A stretch of 64,000 nucleotides of DNA, taken from contig CM055113.1 in NCBI GenBank assembly GCA_029204225.1, forward strand, positions 27,882,272 through 27,946,271, given 5' to 3'. Below the pieces are notes generated by a model, which was given only the letters and a program-made list of their open reading frames with translations, did not search any database and was not told where the DNA came from. The position numbers were made by a program, and so were the translations under genes. Source of the DNA: Diphasiastrum complanatum (lineage: Eukaryota > Streptophyta > Lycopodiopsida > Lycopodiales > Lycopodiaceae). Below are positions 13,878 to 24,212 of this stretch, piece after piece; position 1 is the first letter of the stretch; every line of letters starts with the position of its first letter.

Positions 13878-16800
13878 GTCCGCCGAAAGAGAAATCATGC
13901 TAACCCGGATTATTTCTTTGGAGGCAGCAATAAGCAAGCAAGGAGAACCTACAAGGATTCAAGAGTTGGAAGAAAAGATAAAGCAACACAAGGCTGAGAC
14001 AAAAACGTGGGCTTCCCTTTTCAAGGAAGGCGATAAGGAAGGTACACTCTCCTTCAATAGGGTCATTCAGCCACCATATCTAAAGAGCGAATGCGGGAGA
14101 AGAAATCCCTGAATATTAGGGTCCGAGGGGTTGAAGACACTAATGATCCAATGTCCGAAGCAACCAGCTTTCTTTCAAGTACACTTACCCACCACTCCGA
14201 AGGATTGGATAGAGCTTGGACAACCAAGAGAGACCCTTCTACACTCATTGTTCGCTTCACGAATTTGGAAGAACAACGGGCCCTCAAACTGCGGGCCAAG
14301 CTTAGAGGTACACTTATATTTATGAATGATGATCTCACTCCCATGCAGGTTGCGGATCGGAAGAAAGCATGCAGTGAGGCAAAAGCTTTGGGAAAGAGGG
14401 TAATTTATCGGGATGGTAAGGCTCGGTACATCAATCCTCCAAATCCTGATAAATAGGGATTAATCCCCCCGGACTAGGTATGGTTCGGGGGCTCTTTCTG
14501 GAGCATTGCGGTTGAGTTTATGGAATCGCAATGGTATTCACTCTTCAGCTACAGCAGGGGATTTCAGAGATTTTTGTGCAGATGGTGATATCTTACTACT
14601 CACTGAGACACATGAGAGTCCAGAGAGGGGACTGCCGGCCGCTGAGGGTTTTTGTTGGTACTCTGCACATCGGAGGGCAACGAGAGCATTAACAGATCTA
14701 GGTTTAGGTGGGGTAAAGTGCTTATTCAGAGACTTCATTCAGCCTTGGGTCAAGTTGGTACAGACTGATGAGTGAGCTCGCTATATTTGGATTCGGGCGG
14801 ACCGGACTTTGATGAGCCTGGACCAAGACCTCTTTATGGCCATTTGTTATTTTCTACCGGATACATCAGTTTTCACATCAGATGAGGAGTCACCTTACAT
14901 GGATATCTCCTCAGACATTATCAGATACGAGGAGTGGGGTTATATTCTTTTAGCTGGCGACTTTATTGCTCGGACTGGGTCCAGGCAGACGGAGTTCGCA
15001 GAGGATGATCCGCAGTGGATACATGCTTTAGATTGGGATGATCTTGGCCTCCGGCGACGATCAGCAGATGCAGAGGGTCCAATTACTGCATATGACGAGC
15101 AGATGCTTCAGTTGGGTGAGGCTCATGGATTGGCCACTTATAATGGCCTACTACAGTGGCCTGATTTAGGTGACTATACTTATTTTCCACACAGCAGCGG
15201 AGGACATAGTGTTGTTGACTATTTCATTGGATCACCGTCTCTCCTTCCCTCCATTTCATCCTTCTTGGTTCACCGCACCACCCTATCTAACCATTCATAC
15301 CTCTCTCTCTCCATTGGCCTTCTTCACGCCCCACACACTCCCATGTTAACCCCTAACGGGAAGACCATATATCGCTATAACCCTCAAAACACTCCTCTAT
15401 ACAGGGAAGCCTTATCCGAACTTCTGACTCACTTCCCCTACGAGCATACTTTAGCAGACCAGTCTCTTTTTCTTGTCCGGACCATGCATACCACTACATC
15501 CCTTGCTTTCCCATCCCCACGGCCCAAGCACTTACGACAATGTCGGCGTCATAACCCATGGTATGACCACGAATGTAACCACCTTCACCTGAATTTGATT
15601 TATGCATGCACCTTCCCCATCTGGTAAAGGATTTATCTCGTGTATATCATAGGACTCATACAGGCAATTGTGGCATTGTACAGCGAGTTATTGGCCGGAT
15701 CCAAGTATCAGGGGTTGTATCGCCAAAGATGGAAAGTACGATTAGGGTTAAGCAGGGATGTCCACTTCACCTACACTCTTTGGTTTATACATAGATGAGC
15801 TTGAACATGTTATACAGAGGGATGTACATTGGGTGACCTCATTATTGCTATCCTATTATATGCTGATGATGTGGGTTTACTCATCCACTTGAGGTAGTTG
15901 ACTCCTACACATATCTAGGCATGGTATTCTCTGGTCCCACTTTTAGCATGCGACAGGCGGCAGTTTCCCGATTACGGAAGGGCTATTCTTCATTGGTTGA
16001 TTTGGAGAGACTGTGTTTCAGCTCACACATTAGGGATGCAACTAGTAAGTGTCGACTCTTTGACACTATGGTAGTCCCCTCCGCCCTGTACGTAGCAAAG
16101 ACATGGAGTACTGGCCTGACAGCTACCGAGTGGGCACGCATCTCACTCCAGGGTGGAGACACACACTATGCTACAGCAGCTTTGTCATCATCCCACCAGT
16201 TACATTCTGAGGGACACTCCTTCTCGTGGTATTCCCAAGCTTATCGTCTCCTTTCCACATTGGGCATTCATATTACTGACCTACCAGCTGGTACTCATCT
16301 CAGTATGTTCGAGGCCATCTGTATAGGGCGTATCTTCAGAGCGCTTGGCAGAGTTCATCAAGGGCGAAGACTGAGATTTATCACGCACATTTTTTATCCC
16401 GTGATCCCGCTGGGTATCCTACAGTACCTAGATATCTAGTGGAGAGTGCGGATAGTGATGGACAGTTTCGGGTTCCTCTCACCAGCTAGCCATTGAGACT
16501 GGCAGATATGGTGGCACCCCACGAGATGCTCGGATTTGTGGTATGTGTGATACACACAAGATAGAGGATGAGTTTCATTTTCTCTTCAGATGCCCTGCTT
16601 ACTACAAGATCCGAGGGAGATATTATTGCTTGTTTCGAGATCACCCAGTCACACTCTCTACCTTGATATCGTATGCACTAATGATTCGGGAGATGTCAGA
16701 CTTGCGTATGAGACTTGACACAGACACCCTCCCCTTGTTGCAGTTGAGCATCCAGGACTACTTATCTCGTCGGAGACAGAGACAAGAAAGTATTGATTTT

Positions 16801-17192
16801 GACGGAGAGGCTGAGATTCCAGATGCTTCCATACATAGACGGCAGAGACAGTAGACGTCCAGAGAGACAGCCAGCCCACAGGCCACAACCTACAGCTTCC
16901 CGGTAGCAGAGACGACATTGGCAGTCCACGCAGAGACAGAGGTCCACAGTTCGTTCAACGACAGTGTCACAGCATACTATTCACCATTATTTTACAGGCG
17001 GAGGGACAGGTATTGTACCATGATGATAGACTATGTTTGTGCCAGTCACTAGTTCCTGTTTTTGCAGTTATTGTTTCTTTTAGGTGGTAGAGGTTTTAAG
17101 CTCCCACTACGCATACTTGACATGTACCTTCTTATTAGTCCTATGTACCTTAGGGTATTTCAAGGACATTAATAAAGATCTCTCTCTCTCTC

Positions 17193-17235
<43 letters not shown>

Positions 17236-17578
17236 CAAGTGCAAGAATGGAAAAGGCAAGACAAGAAGACGATATAAGCTATAATAGCTAGAAAGTGGCT
17301 GATCTATAGAGATGGTATTTGTGTGGATCATAAGCATATGGTTAATAATGGGAGTTTGAATTGAGTTAAAATTAGAGCTAGAGAAATGAAGAGTTGTCTA
17401 GTTGATCTTGTAAGTGGTCTTGGTACCATATTATCCTGGCTATAAAACTTCTCTTCTTTGTTGTTAGAGTTTTTCAGTTGGGTTTGCTTTGACCGCATTG
17501 CTTCACGTAGTTGCCATCGTACCTACAGTACTTGTTTCCCCTTATATGCCTTTTGGCATGGAAAATATGTTAATAACT

Positions 17579-17658
<80 letters not shown>

Positions 17659-17855
17659 CAGACAGTGACAGAGTACCTTACCTCGAGGCCAAGAAGCACT
17701 GGTGTTGCATCGATGGAGACTGAGGAATCAAGCAGAATGGCAGTTCGATGAATAGCTATTTTGGAAAGCGGCTGATGGATATCGATATTGTGCTTCAAAG
17801 CTTTAATATGCACTACCAACAGTAGTAATAGAAAACAAATCCCTTTCCGTTCCAT
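2284..17855 (-). CDS. Purple acid phosphatase 27-like gene A, 5' part (exons 1-8)
   Basis: Secreted metallophosphoesterase of the plant purple acid phosphatase family, closest in memory to the 'probable inactive PAP27/PAP1/PAP24' group. Exons on the minus strand: 17682-17855, 11808-11902, 9608-9683, 9239-9361, 3989-4081, 3684-3816, 3198-3279, 2284-2416. All junctions are GT-AG and they join in phase to 303 codons without a stop. The start ATG at 17855 sits in CGCCATGG and opens a signal peptide (MERKGICFLLLLLVV). The N-terminal fibronectin-like domain follows (TDWIGVFSP, LINQRADFAF, VSITWTSGY, GWRDPGYIHT). Exon 8 ends with the first metal motif, GDMGK. Exons 9-12, which carry the rest of the catalytic domain, are not found between 1 and 2283. 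They lie beyond the window or are lost. Exon lengths equal those of gene B, so this is a tandem paralogue. Introns 1 and 4 are inflated by LINE insertions. Confidence 0.88.
4667..5925 (+). mobile_element. LINE remnant, copy 1: ORF1 end plus endonuclease
   Basis: Decayed non-LTR retrotransposon inside gene A intron 4, antisense to the gene. Around 4860-4990 is the end of an RNA-binding ORF1-like protein (GRHVIYRDGQIRYL). This is followed by a broken apurinic-type endonuclease: GVWKSNGIHSS near 5050, ARYIWIRIDGQ near 5310, and its C-terminal part at 5603-5923 with GGHNVVDYLMESPS and a terminal TLSDHSFL (the usual SDH catalytic motif). Frameshifts and stops interrupt it, so it is inactive. The next endonuclease copy starts just downstream. 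Confidence 0.75.
5935..6725 (+). mobile_element. LINE remnant, copy 2: endonuclease start joined to reverse transcriptase piece
   Basis: A second LINE copy of the same family. The spacer at 5960-6055 repeats that at 4990-5090 (GGAGCRTC...GGGCYCC type sequence followed by RVWNCNGL), showing a fresh endonuclease start. The endonuclease runs to about 6360 (AVACLYRESLHP, HDESARFI) and then jumps to a reverse transcriptase fragment: FRLAFDSIPRSLLIQRLRDL after one frameshift, at about 6500-6580. The C-terminal half of the endonuclease and the catalytic YADD region are missing. Confidence 0.65.
6733..6957. repeat. Short repeated block with CCCTTGGATAAGG words
   Basis: Two imperfect copies of about 115 bp, each containing TTACCCTTGGATAAG, GGTACCCTTAGGATTAAGG and GGATAAGGGCAGG. 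The unit contains self-complementary words (CCTTGGATAAGG). It separates the reverse transcriptase fragment from the 3' end of the LINE. It resembles the word-rich ends of the hAT-like elements elsewhere in the window, but no target duplication was found. Confidence 0.55.
6960..7930 (+). mobile_element. LINE remnant: C-terminal zinc-knuckle region and 3' tail
   Basis: End of a LINE polyprotein of the same family as the copies at 16 kb and 48 kb. At 7073-7462 the reading frame carries CQLCSLSKVQFEDHFLFGC and YYEIRGQYHYLFQD. This is the CxxC...H...C knuckle typical of the C-terminus of this LINE type. The following about 450 bp is a low-complexity tail in all three copies (SFFRRSR, DSDDD, QRR). 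No intact element can be assembled. Confidence 0.7.
10021..10451. mobile_element. hAT-like non-autonomous element, GAACCGT-word type
   Basis: A 431-bp element in gene A intron 2. It has a perfect 8-bp target duplication GTTGGAGC (10013-10020 and 10452-10459) and terminal inverted repeats starting CATAGAA and ending TTCTATG. Both subterminal zones are filled with a single theme, GGAACCGT/ACGGTTCC and GAACCGTGG, in direct and inverted orientation. An (AATT)n run and T-rich sequence lie between them. There is no coding capacity. The termini (CA...TG), 8-bp duplication and clustered subterminal repeats are classical hAT features, where such repeats are transposase binding sites. Confidence 0.85.
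12281..12318. repeat. 19-bp tandem duplication
   Basis: The string CATCAGACGATCCGCCCAT occurs twice back to back in gene A intron 1. It is a simple local duplication. Confidence 0.8.
12900..13370. repeat. Dispersed repeat, copy 1 (partner near 39.9-40.1 kb)
   Basis: Contains TATTCCAAAAGCAACACACA near 13130 and AGGACCCCAACA...TGAGATA near 13350. The same landmarks occur in the same order and spacing near 39920 and 40110 in gene B intron 10. The pair indicates a dispersed repeat of unknown class, probably a transposon remnant. No coding domain was recognised. Confidence 0.6.
13375..13762 (+). mobile_element. LINE ORF1-end fragment R1, followed by (CT)n
   Basis: Reads as the end of a LINE RNA-binding ORF1 (KKRLIYRDGIISFVDRKHM at about 13470-13525), then about 230 bp of non-coding sequence ending ...GCCTTTTGGCCTAGAAAATATGTTAA and a long (CT)n tract. 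A second copy, R2, lies at 17232-17581 with the same order and the same (CT)n ending, about 3.8 kb away. The full LINE at 13.9-17.2 kb lies between them. Confidence 0.65.
13763..13877. repeat. Compound microsatellite (TC)34-C5-(AC)n-(AT)n
   Basis: Uninterrupted TC dinucleotides from 13763 to 13830, then a short C run, an AC repeat to about 13860 and an AT repeat to about 13877. It joins the 3' end of fragment R1 to the 5' end of the next LINE. Confidence 0.95.
13881..17180 (+). mobile_element. LINE retrotransposon, decayed but most complete copy
   Basis: Inside gene A intron 1, antisense to the gene. Order: a coiled-coil-like start (13886-14110, IQELEEKIKQHKAETK); ORF1 RNA-binding region in a second frame (14091-14456, KSLNIRVRGVED ... 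GKRVIYRDGKARYI); endonuclease (14506-15627, broken near 14775) with LLLTETHESPE, ILLAGDFIARTGS, GGHSVVDYFIGSPS and LSNHSYLSL; a shrunken reverse transcriptase (STIRVKQGCPL at 15730, catalytic YADD at about 15860, SYTYLGMVFSG at 15905); and a C-terminal knuckle (MCDTHKIEDEFHFLFRCPAYY at 16540). Much of the reverse transcriptase before YADD is deleted and stops are frequent, so it is inactive. AATAAA occurs at about 17171. Confidence 0.8.
17181..17231. repeat. (CT)n microsatellite after LINE 3' end
   Basis: CT dinucleotide tract with one GA interruption, beginning directly after ATTAATAAAGAT at the LINE 3' end. Confidence 0.9.
17232..17581 (+). mobile_element. LINE ORF1-end fragment R2, direct repeat of R1
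   Basis: Starts CCAAGTGCAAGAATGGAAAA and repeats R1 (from about 13425) almost base for base in long stretches. Shared landmarks include CTATAGAGATGGTATT, GGGAGTTTGAA, AAATGAAGAGTTGTC and CTTATATGCCTTTTGGC, before ending in (CT)n. It lies in intron 1 of gene A, just inside the exon 1 splice donor. Confidence 0.75.
17582..17653. repeat. (CT)36 microsatellite beside gene A exon 1
   Basis: Pure CT dinucleotides. The tract ends 28 bp from the 5' splice site of gene A intron 1 (exon edge at 17682), so the pre-mRNA would carry a (GA)n run immediately downstream of the donor. Gene B has no repeat at this place. Confidence 0.95.
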
Positions 17856-18695
17856 GGCGCAGTCAATAAATAATTGACCTGTAAAACAGTTAAAATCACT
17901 CATCCATAAGAAATGAAGCATTTCCGCGTGAAAATATGAGAAATGAATTCACTGAAGCTCAACACATGCGTTGTCGCTCTTCATTCATTTATCCGCAATT
18001 CTGAGGATTTGAACTACATGTATTGGTATTGACATCATTCAGCAAAAAGAAAAACTTAAACATATAGCTCATATCTTTGTGCAACCGTAGAACAACCGAT
18101 GGCATCAATTACAAAGGAGGTTAAATTCGAGCATTCTCTTAACGGTTAAAACACTTCACCTCAAAAGCTTCCGGTTCAGTCCAAATCAAGAAAATTAAGC
18201 TGCCACAGCTTCAACCTGATCAACACAAAGACAGAAATGATATCACTCCATGACTACATTTCTGGTCCTCTTATACAGGATAGAGCGAACAAGTCTTTTT
18301 CAGCTTCAATGTCATTGACTACTTTTCTGTTGAATGTGTTGACAATGCATCCCTTACCTACTCCACACACCTTTCGAACAGTTTTCATGAATCTGCATCA
18401 GTTTCTTATACAGCTATCAGCATATTCACTATCACGATTGCCATAGTCGACCAAAAACGCATGCTCGCGGATTGAAATCGCTCGATCAATGAAAGCAATC
18501 CTGTCGTTTGCCATGTCTGTGATTCTGTCAGATAAGCTGCTGCTATCAGAAAAGATAAGAAACGTCGTAATTTCTGTTCTTCTTCCCAATTTAGTACCAA
18601 AAATTCAGAGCAGCGTTACGATCACAGCCCTTCAAGGGTGCATTGAAATTCGACGCGTCATTGCCCGTCATTGGCATTTTGAAGTGTAAAACTAA
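17856..18695 (-). promoter_or_regulatory. Gene A 5' flank shared with gene B
   Basis: Upstream of the gene A start codon, the sequence can be aligned with 53124-54240 upstream of gene B. Shared blocks include AAATGATAT...CATGACTACATTTCT (about 18235 and 53670) and AGCAGCGTTACGATC (about 18610 and 54175). The duplication therefore took the promoter region with it. I cannot identify individual promoter elements or a transcription start. Confidence 0.5.
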
Positions 18696-18780
18696 GGCAA
18701 GTATCCTTTTACAAGTCAAAATGGGAAGGCACTTTAAACTTTTAAAGTAATAAAAAGACGAAAAGTTATAAGGTTGATTT

Positions 18781-19257
18781 TAGGGTTGGGCCCTCGGGTA
18801 TCAAAATTTTTGATACCAGCCGAGTCCGGGTATTGCAGCTGTTTTAAAATTTTAATGTCAATCGAGTATCCATATAAGAAGATATACGAGTTATAGAGTC
18901 TTCGTACAAATCGGGTTGATATCACAAGGGTGACGAGTGACTCGTACAAACTGGGCTGTATCACAAGGGTGATACAAACCGATTATCAATCTGGGTATAA
19001 ACGTGTGCAAATTGTTAAAAATACTTTTTTTTTAAATAATATGTAGTTTGAGATATAAAATATTTTAAATATCAAAAGAATTTACTGAAAATATATCACA
19101 ATTGATACCATAGCAAAAATCCATAAAATCTCCCAAACCTGGTATCATTATGAGTATTAGGATAGTTATCATATACCAACAGATAGGTTTTATATGAAAA
19201 TGTTGGTACCATTATTGATACCAATCAAGATCCCATCATGTACTCGTCCAACACTGG
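18781..19257. mobile_element. hAT-like non-autonomous element, GGTATC-word type (candidate)
   Basis: About 477 bp, flanked by GTTGATTT (18773-18780) and ATTGATTT (19258-19265), an 8-bp duplication with one mismatch. The ends share GTTGG in inverted orientation (TAGGGTTGGGCCC at left, GTCCAACACTGG at right). The element is dense in GGTATC/GATACC, including GGTATCAAAATTTTTGATAC, and in CGAGTAC-type words on both strands. It sits just upstream of the conserved 5' flank of gene A. Confidence 0.55.
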
Positions 19258-20031
19258 ATTGATTTGATATATAGCCACAAGCTTTGTCTTTGTAGGGCAT
19301 TATAATGATTATAACATAATAATAGAAATATTGCATTTTAGAAAATAAAATAATAGAAAATAAATTATATTAATGCTCAAACTCAAGTCATTAAAATGAT
19401 TATTAAATTAAAAAAAGAACTATGACATTCTAAAAAAATTTAAAAATAGTTCAAAAAACAACTAATGCTCAAACTCACTACTTAATATGACTTACACCTC
19501 GCCTTCTAACAAATCAACACAATAGATTATCTCTATCGCAACAATCTAAAATTCTAAAAGGTTTAATTCAAAAACTCGTTCAAATTGTTTTTTAATATCC
19601 TCAATTTTTAGGATGTGTAAATGTTTTTTTTTAGGATTGCTTTCCATGTACATAGTCAATTTTTTATTTTTAAGATTGCTTTCTAAAATGTTCAAATGTA
19701 CATCACATGCCATGATTTGCGTAAAGGTCTTCAATATTTATCTATGTTTAAGGTTTAAGATATATATTCTTAAATACATATGAAATTTCTCACAAAAAAA
19801 ACAATATTGGAAATCTAACATCTTCAAAATATCAATAAGATTCATTTTTAAGGAAAAAAAATGTAAGTTTCAGGCTTGGTGTCCCAACCTTCGAGAAACG
19901 TTTTTTGGGTAATCCTCAAAAATTGAGAAAAAAAATCTGCATTTTTGAAACTTCTAGATTTTTTAAGGACTTATGCCTATGAAAAACCGTCAAAATTTTC
20001 ACGATGACCAAATTTTAAGAAAAGGTATCGA

Positions 20032-20123
20032 TTCATTCCCATACTTTGTCGGCTTTCCCAAACACCCAACTATGTCTTTCATTCCCATACTTTGTCGGCT
20101 TTCTCAAACACCCAACTACGTCT
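20032..20123. repeat. 46-bp tandem duplication
   Basis: Two back-to-back units starting TTCATTCCCATACTTTGTCG, with a few differences. Confidence 0.9.
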
Positions 20124-21019
20124 TAGTTAAACAGTAATTTAAATAAAAAAAACTCCAAGCCCTATGTTTCATACCATCCGATTTGAAAGGTGAGAGCGCC
20201 TGTCAAAATGAAAATAAAATTCATTTTGGGATATTGCCGCCGCAGCAGACTGCAGTGCATGTCCTGCTCACGTAAACTACGTCTGACAGGCTGGGTCAAC
20301 CGGTTGCCTTTCTTGAACGTCGTAAAGAAATTTAAAAGCGAAAAAAGTCGTGGACAAAGAAAGAAAAGAACGTGGCCTGGCCCCCTACGGATGGTTTGAC
20401 TGGTGATGTGACCCGTCAGACCCAGGTCACAGGTGGCAAGCAGGACGTGATTCCAGTCGGCAAAAACGCCGCATCTACGGAATATACCATGTGGCATCCC
20501 TGCATTTCGCCTCCCTCAAATGAATATGCTAGAATCTGGCCCCCCCAACCATCGTTGAATTTTTGCTCTAAACTTTTTGGCCAAGGCATCAAGTGGTCCC
20601 ATAAAAGACATCTACGAAAGAACAAAAGTCGGGAATATGTGCACCAAGATCGAATGGGCCACGGCGTTGAAGGCGACCCATTAAGAACCTTTTCTCTTTT
20701 TTAACCCCCTAGGACGATAGCTTGAAGGCATGGCCACATGCATCAGTTTTTGTCTCAAAACTTTTGGGATGTCATGTAGATCTGAATGTGCACATCCAAG
20801 AACTGAGCCTACATCTCGCATGTCAAAAAAAGTGGTTATGGGATGTGCACAACATCCAAGAACCAACATTATCAAAACATCTTGGAAGTGCAGGCTCTCA
20901 AAAATATACGTGTTTTCCCAAACTAGAGGCCCATCCGGGGGTGCATCCTAGATGCAAGAGAGTGCATGTGACCAAGCTATGGGGACATCTCATAACAAGG
21001 CAATCTTGTTGTGGTGCGG

Positions 21020-21021
<2 letters not shown>

Positions 21022-21058
<37 letters not shown>
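21022..21058. repeat. (CT)n microsatellite
   Basis: About 18 CT dinucleotides in the region between the two phosphatase genes. Confidence 0.95.
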
Positions 21059-21062
<4 letters not shown>

Positions 21063-24000
21063 GTATCCAAACAAATTTGAAGAAATATCAACTAGGTATG
21101 GATGTATCGACACATTACTATTTGTCATATGAATTCTATTTTCCTAGCCCAAGACATGGACAATCTTGATAATGTGTCAAACATTTTGTTGGCCTCCTTA
21201 TGAATTCACTCAAATTTGAATATGAGAAGCACCCGTTGTGTATGATGTCATGTGTCCGATATTATTAAATAAGAGGACGAAAATGAAATGTAGATGCCCT
21301 ACATCCCATATTCGTCCTCATTGTCTTGTAAAATATCTAGTTCATATTTCACAAAGGTCATATCTGCAATGGGGGAAATCCCTTCAAAGGAAATTTTGTA
21401 GTTTCCTTTAGTCAATCACATGTAGTAAGAACTCCATCTATAACTACCTGTGACTTTGTTCTTGTTGTTGGAATATTTCCTATATATATATGAATCTTTT
21501 GGTTCTTTGTTTAGTATGTATTGTGGTTTAGAACCACATGGGTTGAAGTGATGGTACATCCTAGTTTGTAGCCCTATGCATTAGTAAAGAGTGACTATCT
21601 TATGTTAATGATCTAGATACCATGTATCCCTTCATCAAGGAAGGAGCATGTGCTCATTGCCAATGTGAGAATTTCATACGAGTTGATTGCTTTAGGCTAA
21701 GCTATTTTTGTTATGATTATATCACATAAAGCTTGATTAGTCTAGCCACAAGTTCACTTTATAATTGGTTTTTGTGTCCTCATTAGAAGATGGTTATACG
21801 ACTTTATGGGAGGCTCAACTCACTCTTCATAGCGACACTCCCAATGGGACCAACTTGTGCTATAGGCTTTACCCATACCTAAGCTTGGTCTAGATACTAG
21901 AATCTACATCTTAACTTAGGTGACTTTTTGGTTTTATTATATTTATTTGGATGCTTGCAAGTGCCCAAGCCTCACGAACAAAGGCCACTAGTAAGCTACA
22001 ATAATCATTGTTTTGGACAAGTAACATGTCAAAAACATTCCACAAGTCCTAGAAATCTCCAATGGTTCTCAACTTCCACAATCTTCAATGGCACACTTAG
22101 GCAAGCATCTTGGTCCCATACATACACTAAGGCTAGAAGCTAGTACTTTCACTTTCAAAATTCCATGGGCACAACATGCAACAGGATGTAGATATGCACA
22201 TTAATGTCAACTTTTTTAATTCACCTATCAGGTGAACTAGATGATGTAGTTTGAAAAGGGACAAGTCAAGCAATGGTATTTTCATGAAGCTCCAAAATCA
22301 ACTAGTAGCTTGAATATTTCACCTTAAAATTTATTGGCAAATTTAGACCTCTGAAATCTATTAGACATCTTAGCTTGACACTACTTGCTTCGATTCAGGT
22401 GAGTAGGAGTATGACTAACTCCAACATATCAAGCCTCCCATATTAGGGATTTCTAGATGACATTCCTCATGGGATCTCAGTCCTCATCCACGGCCTTTCT
22501 TTTAAGGTTTATGTCATGCTAATCAGTAGCTTCATTTCATTCAATGTAGCGCAATGATCAAATGTTTGAATGGGCATTGACCCCAAGTCTTTTAGAATAG
22601 TTCAAAGGGTGGTCTCTTGCTTTCTACTCTCATTCTCATCCCACACTTTTTTCTTATTTGAAAACCTTTTTAAACGGTTTGGCATTTGACCTTTTTTCCT
22701 TTTGCTTCCTAATTTTGGTAATAGCTTTGAGATATTCACGGTAATCAACATCCTCAATAAGATGCAATGGAGATGCTCCTGAGCCAACAACATTTTCCTC
22801 AATTTGCTTACCCTTATCAATGGTTACCAAGCTTGGACCCCTTGATGTTTCATCCATATTGGTGATGATTTAAAGGCCCAAGTTTTGGAATTGGCCTTTG
22901 TTGTGGTAGGCTCTCCTCTCATTTTTATTTTTGAGATCCTTCAACACTCTGTAAATATCTTACTACAAAAATAGACACACAATTTTGCACTATTTGTAGA
23001 AATACACAAGATATGCAAAAAAAGTCAACTTGAAGAAAGTCACAAAATTGGCTTTAAGAATCATGTTTATGCAATGTGTTTAATAGTTTGTTCACAGTTT
23101 CCTACTGAGAACTTGTGAAACAATAAGCTATTTGTTTTCTTGATTTCTTATCTTTAAAATCGGGTGTTTCTGCCCGTTCCAGGCGGTTGGCTCTTTAGAT
23201 GTTATGTTCTTAGTTCAAAAACAGATCAAGCAGAAAGATTGGGTTCATTGTAGTATATTTCCTAGCCTGTCAGTGGGATGCTCGGGTAGCGTTCACTCTA
23301 GTTGCAAGCACACAATCAACATGCAACTAAAACCATTCATCTACAGATCTGCATGCAGCGCTGATGAATTTCCAATTGGTTCTTGCTACTAACTACTTCT
23401 AAAACGTTAGAAAATAACAAGATTCTTTTAAGTTATAGATCAACAGAACTGAAAGCAAGAAACAAGAAACTAAAAATTAGACAGCATATTGAAAGACCAA
23501 AGATCAAGAAACACTCATTTCTTGATTCTTGGACTTCCCAAGAACATCAAGAACTGGAATGTCTAGGATAAGCAAAATGTACTCCACATTTCCAGCCTGT
23601 TTAATTAACTTGTATGTTGAAGTCTACATAAAAACATGGAACAAGAAATCTAATCCAACTCTAATCCACATTACAAATGAAAGAAAGCAGGAAATTAATC
23701 TATTCCACCACTAATCCACAACCACATTCAAAGAAATGGAAGGGCATGCTCATAATAGAATCACTCAAGAAAGCTATCATGAACAATTCTCTCTTCCTTT
23801 TGGGACCTCCTTGGTCTAGGGTGAGAAGTGCTCTTTTATAACAGCTCAGCTCGGCATCTTGGGGATTCCTTGAAGTCTACCAACACCATCCCCCCCTAAT
23901 CTGTTGCAAAACCCACTGCAACACATGTAGAATGACGTCGTTCCGCTTGGCACTTGGAAAAGCGTGGATCTTTTGTCGCTTCCGTAAAACCAAGTGCCTA

Positions 24001-24212
24001 TTCACCGTCAAATTGAATGGTGAAGTGTCACAAAATTTGAAATTTCTCAATGGCCTCTACATTCCGGCCCGCTTGAGAACAACTGTGAGTCCTGCTCGCC
24101 TCGTCGTCTTGCGGTCTGTTTTCACGCACTCATCTTTCTCCCTAGGGCTTCAAATACTTGGAAGCACAATTTGCTTTTGAAGAGTAGGGGTCCCAAGTAG
24201 TCGTGCACTTTC

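Larger units (their letters stand above)
19258..23900. other. Intergenic AT-rich region without a recognised gene
   Basis: No exon or known transposon domain was recognised on either strand. It holds a two-unit 46-bp tandem duplication at 20032-20123 and a (CT)n tract at 21022-21058. A short minus-strand reading frame at 22654-22857 (Lys/Glu-rich, DYREYLKAITKIRKQKEKRS) looks protein-like but has no recognisable partner or homologue. It may be a retrotransposon gag scrap. Confidence 0.4.

Noticed and set aside
13436-17581. R1 and R2 as LTRs of one retrotransposon
   Set aside because: The interior encodes a LINE, there is no primer-binding site or purine tract, the repeats themselves contain ORF1 coding sequence, and they lack TG...CA ends.
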